DNA of 64,000 nt from Rana temporaria (taxonomy: Eukaryota; Chordata; Amphibia; Anura; Ranidae): contig NC_053491.1 in assembly GCF_905171775.1 (NCBI RefSeq), positions 226,786,247 through 226,850,246 on the forward strand, written 5' to 3'. Shown here piece after piece: positions 22,712-35,383 of this stretch. Positions within the stretch are counted from its first letter, which is position 1. Every line of letters begins with the position of its first letter. The notes under the pieces were generated by a model. That model was not told the origin of the DNA. It made no database searches and saw only the letters and a list, made by a program, of their open reading frames with translations. Made by a program: the position numbers and the translations under genes.

Positions 22712-23405
22712 GGCCCAGATTCAGTATGCAATAGCGCCTGCGTAATAATAGTTACGCAGCGCAATTGCTGACTTGCGCCGGCGTAACGGGTTCCCTGATT
22801 CAGAGAACTCGTTACGCCGACTGCAGCCTAAAATCTGCGTGGCATAAGGCTCTTATGCCACGCAGATTTTAGGCTGCATTCTTGCGTTGACCGCTAGGGG
22901 GCGCTCCCATAGTGGTCAGCGTATAGTATGCAAATTGCATACTTACGCCGATTCACAATGTTGCGCGGGCCCTGCGTACGCAAGTTACGGAGTTTCCGTA
23001 CGGCGTCTTTAGCGTAAGGCTGCCCCTTCTAATAGTAGGGGCAGCCAATGCTAAAGTATACCCTCCGTTCCCGCGTAGTGAAATTTGAATTTCACGCTGT
23101 TTGCGTAAGTGATACGTGAATGGCGCTGGACGCCATTTACGTTCACTTTGAAGCAAATGACGTCCTTGCGACGTCATTTGCCGCAATGCACGTCGGGAAA
23201 GTTTCCCGACGGCGCATGCGCTTTACGATCGGCGCGGGAACGCTCCTAATTTAAATGATTCCCGCCCCCGGCGGGATCATTTACATTGCGCGCTCTTACG
23301 CCGGGCAATTTTGCCGGCGCGCCCTCGCAATTTACGGAGCTACTGCTCCGTGAATCGAGGGCAGCGCTAAATATTTGCGGGGGCGCAGGGCAAAATCGTT
23401 TAGCT
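22712..23405. mobile_element. foldback MITE, GGCCCAGATTCA end, copy A
   Basis: It starts GGCCCAGATTCAG and has an internal perfect stem around TAAAATCTGCGTGGCATAA (22827-22875). From about 22950 it matches, inverted, the element at 31077-31574 (shared words CGGGAATCATTTA, GAGGGCA and GGGGCAGCC). The right terminus is missing, replaced by an A-run. It is GC-rich and CpG-rich, with no coding function. Confidence 0.65.
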
Positions 23406-23744
23406 AAAAAAAAAAAATCCTTTAGTGTCCCTTTAAGCTTAATAGTTCCCCTCACCACTTTTGATATTCAGCAGATCGGGTCCAGTGCGCTTAGCAATCA
23501 ATTGTCCCAGAAGTTTCAGTTTTCACGATCAGCTCCTCACCGTCAGTTCCTCACAATCAGGTCCTCTCTGAGCACACAGCAACAGGTCTCAAGGCACAGC
23601 AGCTCTCTTTGTGTCTCTCTTTAGTTTTTACAAGCTTTGTCCTCACAGATGCCAGGCACAGGCCTCAGCACAGGACTGCCTCTGTTCACTCCCCAGGCTG
23701 GTGTGCCTCAGCTCAGATAATTTTGCCTGGGAAAAACACGGTGT

Positions 23745-24005
23745 GGTTGATTTACTAAAAGCAAATAGACTGTGCATTTCACAAAGTGCAGTGGCACTCT
23801 ACAAGTGCAGTTGCTCCAGGATTTAGTAAATGAGGAAAGCCTCACTTTAAAAAGAATACCCAATCACATGCAAGCAAAAAATAAATAAAAAACAGCATTT
23901 TTGCTTGCACATCTGCTCATTTCCTAAGTTCTGGAGCAATGGCTCTTGCAGAGTGAAACTGTACTTTGCAAAGTGCGCAGCCTATTTGCCTTTAGTAAAT
24001 CAGCC
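23745..24005. mobile_element. palindromic MITE (GGTTGATTTACTAAA ends)
   Basis: The left end GGTTGATTTACTAAA pairs with the right end TTTAGTAAATCAGCC. Inner blocks (GCAAATAG/CTATTTGC, TGCTCCAG/CTGGAGCA) are mirrored too. Non-coding. Confidence 0.65.
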
Positions 24006-24145
24006 CCTATATCTCTCCTATACTCTTTATTCAATTCCTCATTGCTTTTTTAATTTGATAGAAATACTCCATTGTTGCTTACATAAGTGGAAGTTATCTG
24101 CATAAAAGATAAAAGGGTCTTCCTAAGCAAGAACATTTATTAAGG

Positions 24146-24330
24146 CAGTGTTTCTCAACTTCAGTCCTCAAGGCGCACCAACGGGTCATGTTTTTAGGCT
24201 ATCCATTATTTTGTACAGGTGATTTGATCAGTTTCACTGCCTTGGTAATTACCTTGGCCATTTCATTTGAGGGAAATCCTGAAAACATGACCTGTTGGGG
24301 CGCCCTGAGGACTGGAGTTGAGAAACACTG
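24146..24330. mobile_element. hAT MITE (CAGTGTTTCTCAACT ends)
   Basis: 185 bp with inverted ends CAGTGTTTCTCAACTTCAG and its complement. The 8-bp target duplication is TATTAAGG (24138-24145). On the right it is split by the next piggyBac element: TATTAA at 24331-24336, then GG at 25370-25371 after the insertion. Confidence 0.85.
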
Positions 24331-24336
24331 TATTAA

Positions 24337-25365
24337 CCACTAGCTGACGGCCGTACGAATTTTTACGGCCGCAGCGCGGCTCCAAATCTCTAACAGGCTG
24401 TCTTTTTACGGCCGCCCCTTTGCTCGTTCCCCGCGCGCGCTCCCGAGCGCGCAGCGGGGAACTGCTGTGCTGGCCGTGTCCCTTGGACACAGCCAGTCAC
24501 AGATCGCCGTAAACGGCCAATCGGAGCGGCCGTTTCCTAGGCGATCTGTGCGGCCAATGAGAGATGATCTCATATGTTTACATATGAGATCATCTCTCAT
24601 TCGCGGCTCTCGCAGACAGCGGTGCTGTCAGGGGAGAGAGGAGACGGATCTGTGTCTCTTGTACATAGAGACACAGATCGGTCACCCCCCCCCCAGTCAC
24701 CCCCTTCCCCCACAGTTAGAACACTAATATTAGGGTACACATTTAACCCCTTCCTCACCCCCTAGTGTTAACCCCTTCCCTGCCAGTCACATTTATACAG
24801 TAATTAGTGCATATTTATAGCACTGATTGCAGTATAAATGTGAATGGCGCCAAAAATGTGTCAAAAGTGTCCGATGTGTCCGCCATAATGTCGCAGTCGC
24901 AATAAAAATCGCAGATCGCCGCCATTACTAGTAAAAAAAAATAATAAAAAAATAATAATTCTGTCCCTTATTTTGTAGGCGCTATAACTTTTGGGCAAAC
25001 CAGTCGCTTATTGCGATTTTTTTTATTTTTTTTACTAAAAATATGTAGAATACGTATCGGCCTAGACTGAGGATAAAAAAAAAACTTAAAAAAAAAATTG
25101 AGCTATTTATTATAGCAACAAGTAAAACATTTTTATTTTTTTTCAAAATTGTCGCTCTATTTTTGTTTATAGCGCAAAAAATAAAAACCGCAGAGGTGAT
25201 CAAATACCACCAAAAGAAAGCTCTATTTGTGGGGAAAAAAGGACGTTAATTTTGTTTGGGAGCCACGTCGCACGACCGCGCAATTGTCAGTTAAAGCAAC
25301 GCAGTGCCGAATCGCAAAAAGTCCTCTGGTCAGGAAGGGGGTTTAAGTGCCCAGTAAGGAAGTGG
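24337..25365. mobile_element. piggyBac-type non-autonomous element, copy 2
   Basis: TTAA on both sides (24333-24336, 25366-25369), ends CCACTAGCTGACGG and CCAGTAAGGAAGTGG. The 1029-bp body is the inverted counterpart of the element at 17719. It was inserted into the right-hand target duplication of the hAT MITE at 24146, so it is the younger of the two. Internal stem at 24548-24600 (ATGAGATGATCTCATATG). Confidence 0.85.
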
Positions 25366-25371
25366 TTAAGG

Positions 25372-26497
25372 CACCATCAGTAACCCTTGACAATTCTGTA
25401 GGGCAAGGGTAATAGAATATATATACACCTAATTATGAGATGGTGGCAAAATATCACCCTGGTTTTGGCTGTTTGTAAAATAGCCTAGTAACAGTTGAGC
25501 TGCTTCAGCAGAGTCAGTTCACACACTAATACCCAGACCACATGATGAGACTGTTTTTGACATGACCAGCAGATCCAAAATAAACCACGAGTCACAGAAC
25601 GACTAGCAGTTCTGTCATCTTGTCTCTAAAGTGTCTAAACTGGGTAAATCTGAACAACATATGAGCTTAGAGTCATAGGCATCACCTAGGAAACAGACTA
25701 CCAAGCCTTTCATTTTAGGACTTGAAGGATAGATGCATTCGTCTAGAACACAAAATCCAAACGCATTTATCTCCAGCTTAAACTGTCCTTGTTTTTTTCC
25801 CCCCTTCTTTGTTCCCGGCCATCACTCTAATGTTCTTTTCAGTCTCTTACGTCATTCTTCAGAACATGTTTTTCCCATGTAGACTATTTCATAAATTTTC
25901 TGCCCACACACGCTCTGATGCATATGACTATATTGTGAGTAAATGCAAAATAAAATGGAGACTTATAATCAATTCTCACATTGCATTCCATTTATTACGC
26001 ACAATGCAGCTTTTTAGCAATTTAAAGCCTAAACAGCAGTACTCACAGATTAACCTTTTGTTGGCTATCACTTCATTTGCACTGTATCAATGTGCTACAG
26101 ATAGGACCAACGCTGTTTATTGGCCTAGGCCAACAAGGCCCAGGCCTAGGGCAGCACTTTGCAGGGGGGCAGCATGATAAGAGTCCCCGCCGTCTTGCAC
26201 TACACTTTTAGTGTAGCGCCAGTCTTATGAAGTGGAATCTTAATTTTATTTTTGTTGATTGCTGATGAGAAAAATAAACAGATTGATTTATTTGTTCCTG
26301 CCCCCAATCCTTCCTTTGCTCACTGCCTGGGCCATATACCTCCATCACTGTGCTACATGTTTTCTGCTGCACCACTGCCATGGTTATATCCTCTTAGTCC
26401 TCCATAAATTTAGCAGAAATGTGTGCTTAAAGTAGAACTATAGGCAACACTTTCATTTTTCCATTTTGGATAGAGTAAGGGATAGTTATAGTCCCTG
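25372..26497. other. unassigned sequence
   Basis: No gene recognised. The 122-codon frame at 25809-26177 has no motif and mixed composition. Confidence 0.35.
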
Positions 26498-27190
26498 GGG
26501 TAAATTCAGATTTACGATCCGCCGGCGCAAGTTTGAGAGGCTAGTGCTGTATTCAGAAAGCACTTACCTCGAAACTTGCGCCGGCGGATCGTAAATCCCC
26601 CGGCGGAATTCAAATTAGGGGGAGTGTAGTATTTAAATCAGGCGCGTCCCCGCGCCGATTTAACTGCGCATGCGCCGCCGGCTAAATTTCCCAGCGTGCA
26701 TTGCTCCCAATGACGTCGCTAGGATGTCATTGGTTTAGACGGAATGTAAATTACATCCATCCGTATTCGCGACCGACTTATGCAAACGACGTAAAATGTC
26801 CAAACTCGGCGCGGGAACGACGGCCATACTTAACATAGGATACGCCGCATATAGCAGGGGTAACTATCCGCCGGAAAAAGCCGAACGCAAACAACGTAAA
26901 AAAAAAGCGACGGGCGGGCATTCGTTTCTGAATCGGCGGATCTCCTCATTTGCATATTCGTCACGTATACAAGTGGAAGCGCCACCTAGCGGCCGGCGGG
27001 AGATTGCAGCCTAAGATCCGACGGTGTAAGTCACTTACACCTGTCGGATCTAAGGGAGATCTATGCGTAACTGATTCTTATGAATCAGTCGCATAGATCC
27101 GACCGTCGGATCTCAGAGATACAACGGCGTATCAGGAGATACGACGGCGTATCAGGAGATACGCCGTCGTATCTCTATCTGAATCTGCCC
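26498..27190. mobile_element. foldback MITE, GGGTAAATTCAG/CTGAATCTGCCC ends
   Basis: Inverted ends and mirrored subterminal blocks (GATCCGCCGGCGCAAG and its complement; TACGCCGTCGTATC). It belongs to the same loose class as 16308 and 32863. No clear target duplication. Confidence 0.6.
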
Positions 27191-27707
27191 TACTGTTAAT
27201 TTTTTTGCCATCAGTTCATTTACCTTCATTTCCTGTCCCATAGCCAAACAGGAAGTGAGAGGAAATTTTTGCAGATTAAGGGAATCTCCCTCCCCCTCTC
27301 AAGGCCCTCAGAACTAGTGTCCCCACTGTAAAATTTCAGTGCAGGTCTTAAACAGGAAGGGATGTGACCTTGACAGGAAGGGGTTGATCATATTTAAATT
27401 AGGGGTTAGGCCTAGGGCAGCACAAAACCTAAATACACCACTGGATAGGACATTTGTGAACAGTGTGTTAATCTCACATTACTTAGCTATCAAATGATTC
27501 TGCATGGTTTCAGCCCTCGTTTACATCAGCGCAATTTGACACGTCAAATCAAATGCCAAATCGCAGCCTATTGCCGGCAACAGCACTTTCCCAATCGGTG
27601 CGACGCCGACTTTGTGCCACCCAAACAGATTTTCCAAAAGTGGTTCCTACACTTCTTTAGGCAACTTTGGAGGCGATTTCGATAGACATCTGTGCATGAA
27701 CCCGCCG
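27191..27707. other. unassigned sequence
   Basis: Nothing recognised. Confidence 0.35.
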
Positions 27708-28390
27708 TTAACCCCTTGGCGCCGAGCGTATGTGTCCTTAGCTTTAGGGGGTTATACTGGGATGATGCCTGCGTGAGACCAGATCCAAGAGCTGCTACTT
27801 CCAGAGATTAGAGACAGACTGAAATGAAGCGTCGGCTTTGTTCCAGTCTGTATGTAAACACAGAAGCGACGTCATGACGTCACTTCCGGTTTACTCGGCT
27901 GCCAATGGCGCCAGTTTTAAAAAAAATAATGTAATATTTAGAATCAACGTTTTTGTCGATCTGAATACTTTGAAGTGCAAAGGCGGGATTTGGGGTCTTT
28001 TATTAGACCCCCGATCCCTCCATAAAGAGTACCTGTCACCACCTATTACTGTCACAAGAGATGTTTACATTCATTGTGACAGCAATAAAAGTGATTAAAC
28101 TTTTGTAAAAAAAAAATAGAAAAACTATTTTATTTTAAGGCGCCCCCATCCTCACGAGCTTGCGCAACAAAGAAAATGCATACCTAAGTCGCGCCCCCAT
28201 ATGTAAACAGTGTTCAAATCACACATGTGAGGTATCGCCGCGATCACCAGAGCGAGAGAAATAATTCTAGCACTAGACCTCCTCTGTAACTCCAACCTGG
28301 TAACCGTTATTTTTTTTTTAAGCATCGCCTATGGAGATTTTTAGGTACCGTAGTTTGTCGCCATCCCACGAGTGTGCGCAAAAAGACACT
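27708..28390 (+). mobile_element. piggyBac-related 3' module fragment
   Basis: It starts at a TTAACCCCTTGGCGCC word and contains an ordered set of blocks (ATGATGCCTGC, AGAGTACCTGTCAC, GAGGTATCGCCGCGATC, AGACCTCCTCTGTAA, GTAGTTTGTCGCC) that recurs inside the piggyBac element at about 57340-57945. A related block lies inverted at 31600-31860. The right end is not defined. Confidence 0.55.
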
Positions 28391-30740
28391 CACCTGTCCC
28401 ACAATCCAGCGACGTGGCCATCCGAACGCTCCATTCTCTCCCCCTCCTGTCCACACTGCTGGCAATACTACTGTGGGCATCCATCTAGGCGGCCCTAACG
28501 AAAATGGGAGCTTGTCAGTAATGGTGATGCATTGCAGAACCAAATCGAATCTTTGACCAGATAATCGTAATCGAATTGAATCGTGAGACCAGTGAAGATG
28601 CGCACCTCCAATGGATAATGAAGAGTGAGCTAAATGTGTTGAAGTGCAGATGTCACTAGGGAACAAAGTGCGTGCTGGGGGCTGGATAGTTTGCGGAGAA
28701 CCATTTTCTTTAAGCTAAATGCACTACTAAAAGGGAAAATGCAACAACAGAGAAAGAGAAAATGACAGCCTCTTCAATCCTTTTTAATACTACATAGGGA
28801 TAGATATGTAGTGCAGCTGAATGATCACCCTCTATGTCTGTGGCTGCCTTTAAGGTCAACACAGATAGCAGTCTAGAAGATGCAGTTAAGCACTTTAAAG
28901 GAGTCGAAATCATGGCTTTGCTTTCTCTTTCAGTAGTAGAGCTCAGCAGAACGTCAGATGTGTACTGAAATCAGTGAAAATAAAGCCTAAGCCTGAATGT
29001 ATTTGTAATGAATGGCTTTCTATAGGTGTTATGTATTGGCAAGTATAATACTGAGGTTTGATTAAATGCAATCAGTAGTACAGAATGTTCAAAACATTGT
29101 GTGCCATGGTAACTATGGCAACTCCCGTGTTATTAACAGCTTCTTATCGCTCGGAATAATTCAGAGTCAGAAGGAAAAAGGTTATTGCAGGTGTAGCAAG
29201 CTGGCTCAAAACAACACAGTGGAAATGTTTAAGGTAAGGGCTGTGAATAAATAAGTTAGTAAACTTTGCTGTGCTATCAACCTCCAAGTGGCCATATTTC
29301 CTGAGGCCGTAGGTCTTATTTACTAACGTTTTATAAAAAGCACTGGATCAAATTAAGTCATGGCAACCATGCTCATGCAGCTTTCAGCATTTTAGAGCGC
29401 ACAGTCAGTTCGTGTTTGCTGCGTCTTACTGTACACTATGGCTCTTGGCGGTGCGTAATTAAATTAGGGAGACAAAATTGCTTTATCATGTAGAAAGTCA
29501 TTATTAGGATAGAATGAATGGGCTTATTTATTTAGGCAGCCCAAAGAACAATGATGAGGCTCAAAGTGCAGTAAGACATTGCAACCAATCATATTTCAAC
29601 TTACATCAATCTGGCCCAGTGTAAACAATGACAGGTGATTTGTGGCTGGATGCAGTGAGTTGCTGCACTTTGCTTCTTGCCATGTTAAAAGATTTTAAAT
29701 GAATTTGTCTCCTTAATGATGTTGAAATATTTCCGTTTTATATTCTGTACATGAAACTCCCTCAGAAATGGATGTATTAGATAAAACAACATTTTTCATT
29801 ATATGTTTTAAAACTACTGCACACAAAACCTGCTTTTATGTTGTTCTTTGTACTGTACACTCTATCACACCTTTTTTTCTCCTATGCCTAGTCTTAATAC
29901 TAACCAATCACCTACTTTTAATGGTTTGAACTGTTTTCCATATCTTAATATCTTACATGAATTAATTTTCATACAATTGTTCTAAATAAGAATTTGACAG
30001 GGGATCCACTGCCACGGCTATAACTGGCTTAGTATACCAAGTACCCATGTGCTGAGGACCTCTGCTGGCCAAACTCTAAAATATATGGTGAGTATGCAAT
30101 CTAATTTATCGTACTGTTTTATTGCTCTTTTAATTATTTTTGCAGTGTTACTATTACTATGATTTTACAGTGTTTAAATTTCAGACAACACAATTTTTTG
30201 GTTTTGTTTTGTATAGAATGTTTTTCTCTTTTCCTTCATGCGTTAGCCCTGTGACACCAGAATAAGAAATTCAGTGTACAGGGGTCATGGGGATATTCAA
30301 ACAAACAGCAACAAATCCTAACCTTTACTCACTCTAATAATTAAATGTATTTTTGTTGCTGTGTCTGTACAAATTGCAAAGATTTCTCATTGGTTTTTGT
30401 TCTTTGTCATCAGAATGTAAAGGGAGAAAAACCTTGGCAATCCTGGACAACATGTATGCTTTTAACCCCCTCAGGGCAATAATTTTGCGTAGGAGAAGTT
30501 AGTCATTCACTATTTATATACTTTGCATCCCTGACAGCAAATGAACAAAGAACACTGAGGTGAAGTGCGAACAACCTCATCTCTGTCAACTAGTAGGTGA
30601 ATTTGTTCTGAGATGGCATTCTCACCTGCTTTCAAAGGAAAGAGAAGTCCATATTACAGTACAGAAGCTGTCCATGGTCCTGAACATACTCTGAAGGCTG
30701 GCTTTTATGCATGTATTACTATTATTATTGTCACTCATTC

Positions 30741-30742
<2 letters not shown>
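28391..30742. other. unassigned sequence, 2.35 kb
   Basis: AT-rich with scattered short frames, none with a recognisable motif or repeat structure. It could be unique host DNA or old decayed repeats. Confidence 0.35.

Positions 30743-30809
<67 letters not shown>
30743..30809. repeat. (AT)n microsatellite
   Basis: About 33 uninterrupted AT units. Confidence 0.95.
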
Positions 30810-30813
<4 letters not shown>

Positions 30814-30934
30814 CTTTATATATAAACTGTTGCACAGTACCATACAGTTACAGTACAATTCAATACAAGAGGGATATTTGAGTCTCACCGCACTGTTCTG
30901 CCAAGCTTGGTAACACACTATTGGTGGTATAGTA

Positions 30935-31910
30935 CAGGGCTCGACAAAATCCGGGCGCCAGGTCGTGACGGCCGGTAATTGAGGCCACAGCTTTGCGGCC
31001 TTGTGAAGTCCCAAGCTTCCTATTGTGACTTGGCGCCATCTGGTGGTGTCCGTTGGCATTACAAGTAAAACACAGTGGCCCAGATTCAAGTAGATTTGCA
31101 CTTTATTTGCGGGGGAGCAGGGCAACGATTTTGCCCTGCACCCCCGCAAATAATTTGCGCTACCCTCGATTCACGGAGCAGTAGCTCCGTGAATTGCGAG
31201 GGCACGTGGGCAAATTTTCCGGGCGTAAGCGCGCGCAAGTTAAATGATCCCGCCGGGGGCGGGAATCATTTAAATTAGGCGCGCTCCCGCGCCGAGCGTA
31301 CAGCGCATGCTCCGTCGTCGAAACTTTCCCGACTTGCATTGCGGCAAATGACGTCGCAAGGACGTCATTTGCTTCAAAGTGAACGTGAATGGCGTCCAGC
31401 GCCATTCACGAATCACTTACGCAAACGCCGTGAAATTCAAATTTCACGGCGCGGGAAGGCCGGCTATACTTTAGCATTGGCTGCCCCTACTATTAGAAGG
31501 GGCAGCCTTGCGCTAAAGTTGTCGTACGGAAACTCCGTACCTGGCTTGCGCGGGGCCCACGCAAGCTTGTGAATCAGTGGTAGTATTGATACCCAACATG
31601 TCACGCTTCAAAATTGCGTCCGCTCGTAGAATGCCGACAAACTTTTACCCTTTAAAATCTCCATAGGCGACGTTTAAAAAATTCTACAGGTTGCATGTTT
31701 TGAGTTACAGGGGAGGTCTATAGCTAGAATTATTGCTCTCGATCGAACAATCGCGGAGATACCTCACATGTGTGGTTTGAATACCGTTTACATATGCGTG
31801 CGCTACTCACGTATGTGTTCGCTTCTGCGCGCAAGCTCGTCGGGATGGGGCACGTTTTCTGGCTCCTAACTTTTTTAGCTGGCTCCTAGATTCAAATTTG
31901 TCAAACCCTG
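30935..31910. mobile_element. hAT-like element carrying a nested MITE
   Basis: The ends CAGGGCTCGACAAA and TTTGTCAAACCCTG are inverted. The flanks GTATAGTA (30927-30934) and GTGTAGTA (31911-31918) are an 8-bp duplication with one difference. The MITE at 31077-31574 lies inside. The remaining right part (31600-31860) resembles, inverted, the module seen at 27708 and 57340. Confidence 0.7.
31077..31574. mobile_element. foldback MITE, GGCCCAGATTCA end, copy B
   Basis: It starts GGCCCAGATTCAAG and holds a short stem (GGGCAACGATTTTGCCC). It matches copy A (22712) in inverted orientation over most of its length. It carries the terminus that copy A lacks and lacks the one copy A has. Confidence 0.65.
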
Positions 31911-32056
31911 GTGTAGTACATTAAAATGCAATTCATTCTGAATTGCACTTAAATGCAGCTTACAGACATACATGCAATGCAGATCATCAGAGCTCAAAGT
32001 TGGGTACCATAGGGTATTGTGGTGTCCTGCATTAGAAAAAAGGTTTAATATTTCAG

Positions 32057-32406
32057 CAGGGGCAGACTGACAACTCATGGGGCCCTCAGAAATAGGAGAT
32101 TATGGGGCCACACAGTACTGTATACACACACATACAGTATACATGCACAGTAAACACACACACACACAGTATACACACACAGAATACACACACTGAGAAG
32201 GTACTGGAGAGGCGGGGCAGCTACAATCTTGGTATTTTTAGAACAAAAGGATGTCAGTAAGGGACATTTCAGGGAAAGATGTAAAAAAATCACAGATTTT
32301 TACATACTGTCCCTGGTTTTACTGAGGCTGGCAACCCTGATGGGGCTCCCTAATGGCATGGGGCCCTCGGCAGTGCCCAAGTGCCCGAATGGTCAGTCTG
32401 CCCCTG
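32057..32406. mobile_element. hAT MITE (CAGGGGCAGACTGAC ends)
   Basis: 350 bp with ends CAGGGGCAGACTGAC and GTCAGTCTGCCCCTG, flanked by TATTTCAG (32049-32056) and TATTTTAG (32407-32414), an 8-bp duplication with one change. A CACA-rich microsatellite lies at 32120-32195. Confidence 0.85.
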
Positions 32407-32414
32407 TATTTTAG

Positions 32415-32859
32415 TAGTGATGGGGTGGCAGTACATTTAGAAAAAGCATTGTGCGATGATTTGCTTTTCAGGGAATGGTGAAATGAGGTTTGTAGGCATT
32501 CAGGAGACAATGCTGCTTGTCGAGTGTTTGGCTCGCAGTTGCAGTATGATCCCATTCGCTTACACGGAAGAATTTGACAGACAGTGCTGCCTGTTAAACT
32601 TGGCATGTTGCATTAAAATTTCCTCTTGATTATGCAAAACATGACGGCCATTTACTCACCTGAGCAGTACCATGTCCACTTGTAGGTGAGCACTTGAGGG
32701 GGTGGTAAAAACGGTGATTAACTGCCTGTTTTTACTACCCCCCTGGCTGCCCGTGTTAAAGGAGCCTTAATGAAATGCATGTTATTTGGTGAAATAACAC
32801 ACATTAATGTGCGTGCAGTAAAGTACAGCATATTAAGGAGCCTAAACTAAGCCAGAAAC
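32415..32859. other. unassigned sequence
   Basis: Nothing recognised. Confidence 0.35.
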
Positions 32860-32862
32860 ACA

Positions 32863-33553
32863 GGGCCAGATTCACAAATGAGATACGACGGCGTTTCTCC
32901 TGATACGCCGTCGTATCTCTGTTTCTATCTATGCGACTGATTCATAGAATCAGTTACGCATAGATAGCCAGAAGATCCGACAGGTGTAATTGTTTTACAC
33001 TGTCAGATCTTAGGATGCAGTACCGCGGGCGCCGCTGGGGGGAGTTTGCGTCGTAAACCAGCGTTGGGTATGCAAATTAGGAGTTACGGCCGATCCACGA
33101 CGGTTTTTCGCGTTCGCTAAGTCGCCGCTAGTATATTTTTCCGTTGCATAGTTACACTTTTTTTTTGGTGCCTTAACTTTAGTCAACAAGTGTATTGCTG
33201 TCTAAAGTATGGCCGTCGTTCCCGCGTCGAAATTTAAAAATCAACGTCGTTTGCGTAAGCCGTCCGGGAATACGGAAGTACGCTACGCGCGTCGCCGTTC
33301 AAAAAAATGACGTCACGGCGCGCAAAGCACGGCGGGAGTTAGGAAACGGAGCATGCGCAGTAGGTCCGGCGCGGGAGCGCGCCTAATTTAAATGGCACAC
33401 GCCCATTTGAATTGGCCCGCCTTGCGCCGGAGGCCGCGGGCGTGGGTTTTCATCGCAAGTGCTTGGTGAATCAGGCACTTGCGATGAAAAATTGCGGCGG
33501 TGTAACTTATCTAGGATAAGTTACGCCGCCGCGATTCTACGTGAATCTGGCCC
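32863..33553. mobile_element. foldback MITE, GGGCCAGATTCAC ends
   Basis: Inverted ends GGGCCAGATTCAC and GTGAATCTGGCCC, with ACA on both sides (32860-32862, 33554-33556). The subterminal blocks ATACGACGGCG and CGTCGTATC are mirrored. The termini nearly match those of the Harbinger element at 42449. Confidence 0.8.
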
Positions 33554-33556
33554 ACA

Positions 33557-34861
33557 GGAACTATCATATGAGACCTTTCTGATAATGCAAGCTGCCCTGA
33601 TATATTGACTTTAATAGCTGCTATTAGCACTGACCTACAAAAAAAAGTATTCAGTTACATATTAGTTCTAAATGCACTCTGACTGGAGGGACTTTGGATT
33701 TATACATATGCATACCGTATATATAAGGTTCTCTTTCTTAGCTCCTGTAACAGAACAGTACAGGAATGAAGGATACATAAGTATGTGCAGTTGGTCTGGG
33801 GACATTAAAGTGAACTTATTGCTTTGCCCTAGCACGTTCATTGGAAAAATAATAAAGCTCTAGGTGGGTTATTTTACAAGTGATTTTATCTCAGCAAGTA
33901 TTCATCAAGGAAGTTTAAGGTATTGTTTATTAAACAGATGGAGAATGGGCTCTACATCTGAAATAACATTATGGAAATATGGCACACCAAGTACGGTAAG
34001 TAAAAATGGGTATGTAATATCAAAAAATATTTTCAAGTAATTTTTACATCAGTAACTCATAATGTTCTTTCACTAAATATATTACAGTTTCCCTTTAAAT
34101 TGGTAATTTTGAGTACATTACATTTCTGTTTTTAAACCCATCATTCCTGGTGGAGAAAATAAGAGGCAGCTAAACCATTATATTGAAACAGTGGAAGCAC
34201 GTGTGGATTTCTGCACCTCTGCTGGATTCCTTTATTTCCTTTTCTGTAGCTAGAATGAGAATTATTTTAGGAGAAAGGAATAGCGTTTCCTTCAGGCAGT
34301 TGTGCCACTTCCCCCTCCCTCTCAGTCTCTGACTTTTGCACATGACTGATTGCTTTATCTGCAAGACTGCCCCATTGACTCTAGCATGCAGCCGTGCAGA
34401 AAGCCAGACAACTTGAGCAGATGTGGAGTTGGCAGATGGAAAGCTGGGGTTGTGTTCCGAAAAGAGGAATAGGTTGGCTGAGGCTTCATTGTAACCTTAC
34501 AGGGTCACTAAACCAGCTTTAGGCAAAACTGTACAAGGGGAATAAAAATGAGTGGTGTATGATCTGCCTTTTTATGGACTTTGCACACAGTTCGCTGAGG
34601 AAGTCATTGTGCAGCAGTATCACAAATTACTTGCTTGAAATAGCAGTACTCACATATTATTCTGTCTACCAGCATCCAAGAGATACAGCTGCAGGTCTGG
34701 TCAGCACTCAGTCTTCTGCATGTATGTGTGACCAATAATAATTAAGGTTCATAGACAGGCTGTTTTAACTTAATTTGTTTTTCAAATAACAGAAGTTCTG
34801 CCAGTTTGATGTACACTGTTGGGAAATGCAGAGACAGTGTTAGCTGTAAGTGTATATTGCA
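33557..34861. other. unassigned sequence, 1.3 kb
   Basis: No motif-bearing frame or repeat structure seen; possibly unique DNA. Confidence 0.35.
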
Positions 34862-35383
34862 ACTTACACTATATTACCAAAAGTATTTGGACGCCTGCCT
34901 TTACACTCACATGAATGTTAATGGCATCCCAGTCTTAGTCCATAGGGTTCAATATTGAGTTGGCCCACCCTTGGCAGCTATAACAGCTTCAGCTCTTCTG
35001 GGAAGGATGTCTACAAGCTTTAGGAGTGTGTCTATGGAAATGTTTAATCATTCTTCCAGAAGCACATTTGTGAGATCAGGCACTGAGCTGGACAAGAAGG
35101 CCTGGCTCGCAGTCTCCGCTTTAATTCATCCCAAAGGTGGGTTCTATTGGGTTGAGGTCAGAACTCTGTGCTGGCCAGTCAAGATCCTCCACCTCAAACT
35201 CGCTCTTCCATGTCTTTATGGGCCTTGTTTGTGCACTGGTGCGCAATCATGTTGGAACAGGAAGGGGCCATCCCCAAACTGTTCACACAAAGTTGGGAGT
35301 GTGAAATTGTTCAAAATGTCTTGGTATGTTGACACCTTAAGAGTTCCCTTCCCTGGCACTAAGGGGCCAAGCACAATCCTCAG
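34862..35383 (-). pseudogene. Tc1-like transposase fragment
   Basis: The segment opens with CACTATATTACCAAAAGTAT, a typical terminus of vertebrate Tc1-like elements. Read on the minus strand it encodes the C-terminal half of a Tc1/mariner transposase. A frame at 35216-35410 includes a FQHDCAPVH-type catalytic block. Further down, a block of the WPAQSSDLNPIEH type is detectable only across frame breaks. The N-terminal half is missing where CR1 sequence begins at about 35384. Indels make it non-functional. Confidence 0.8.
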
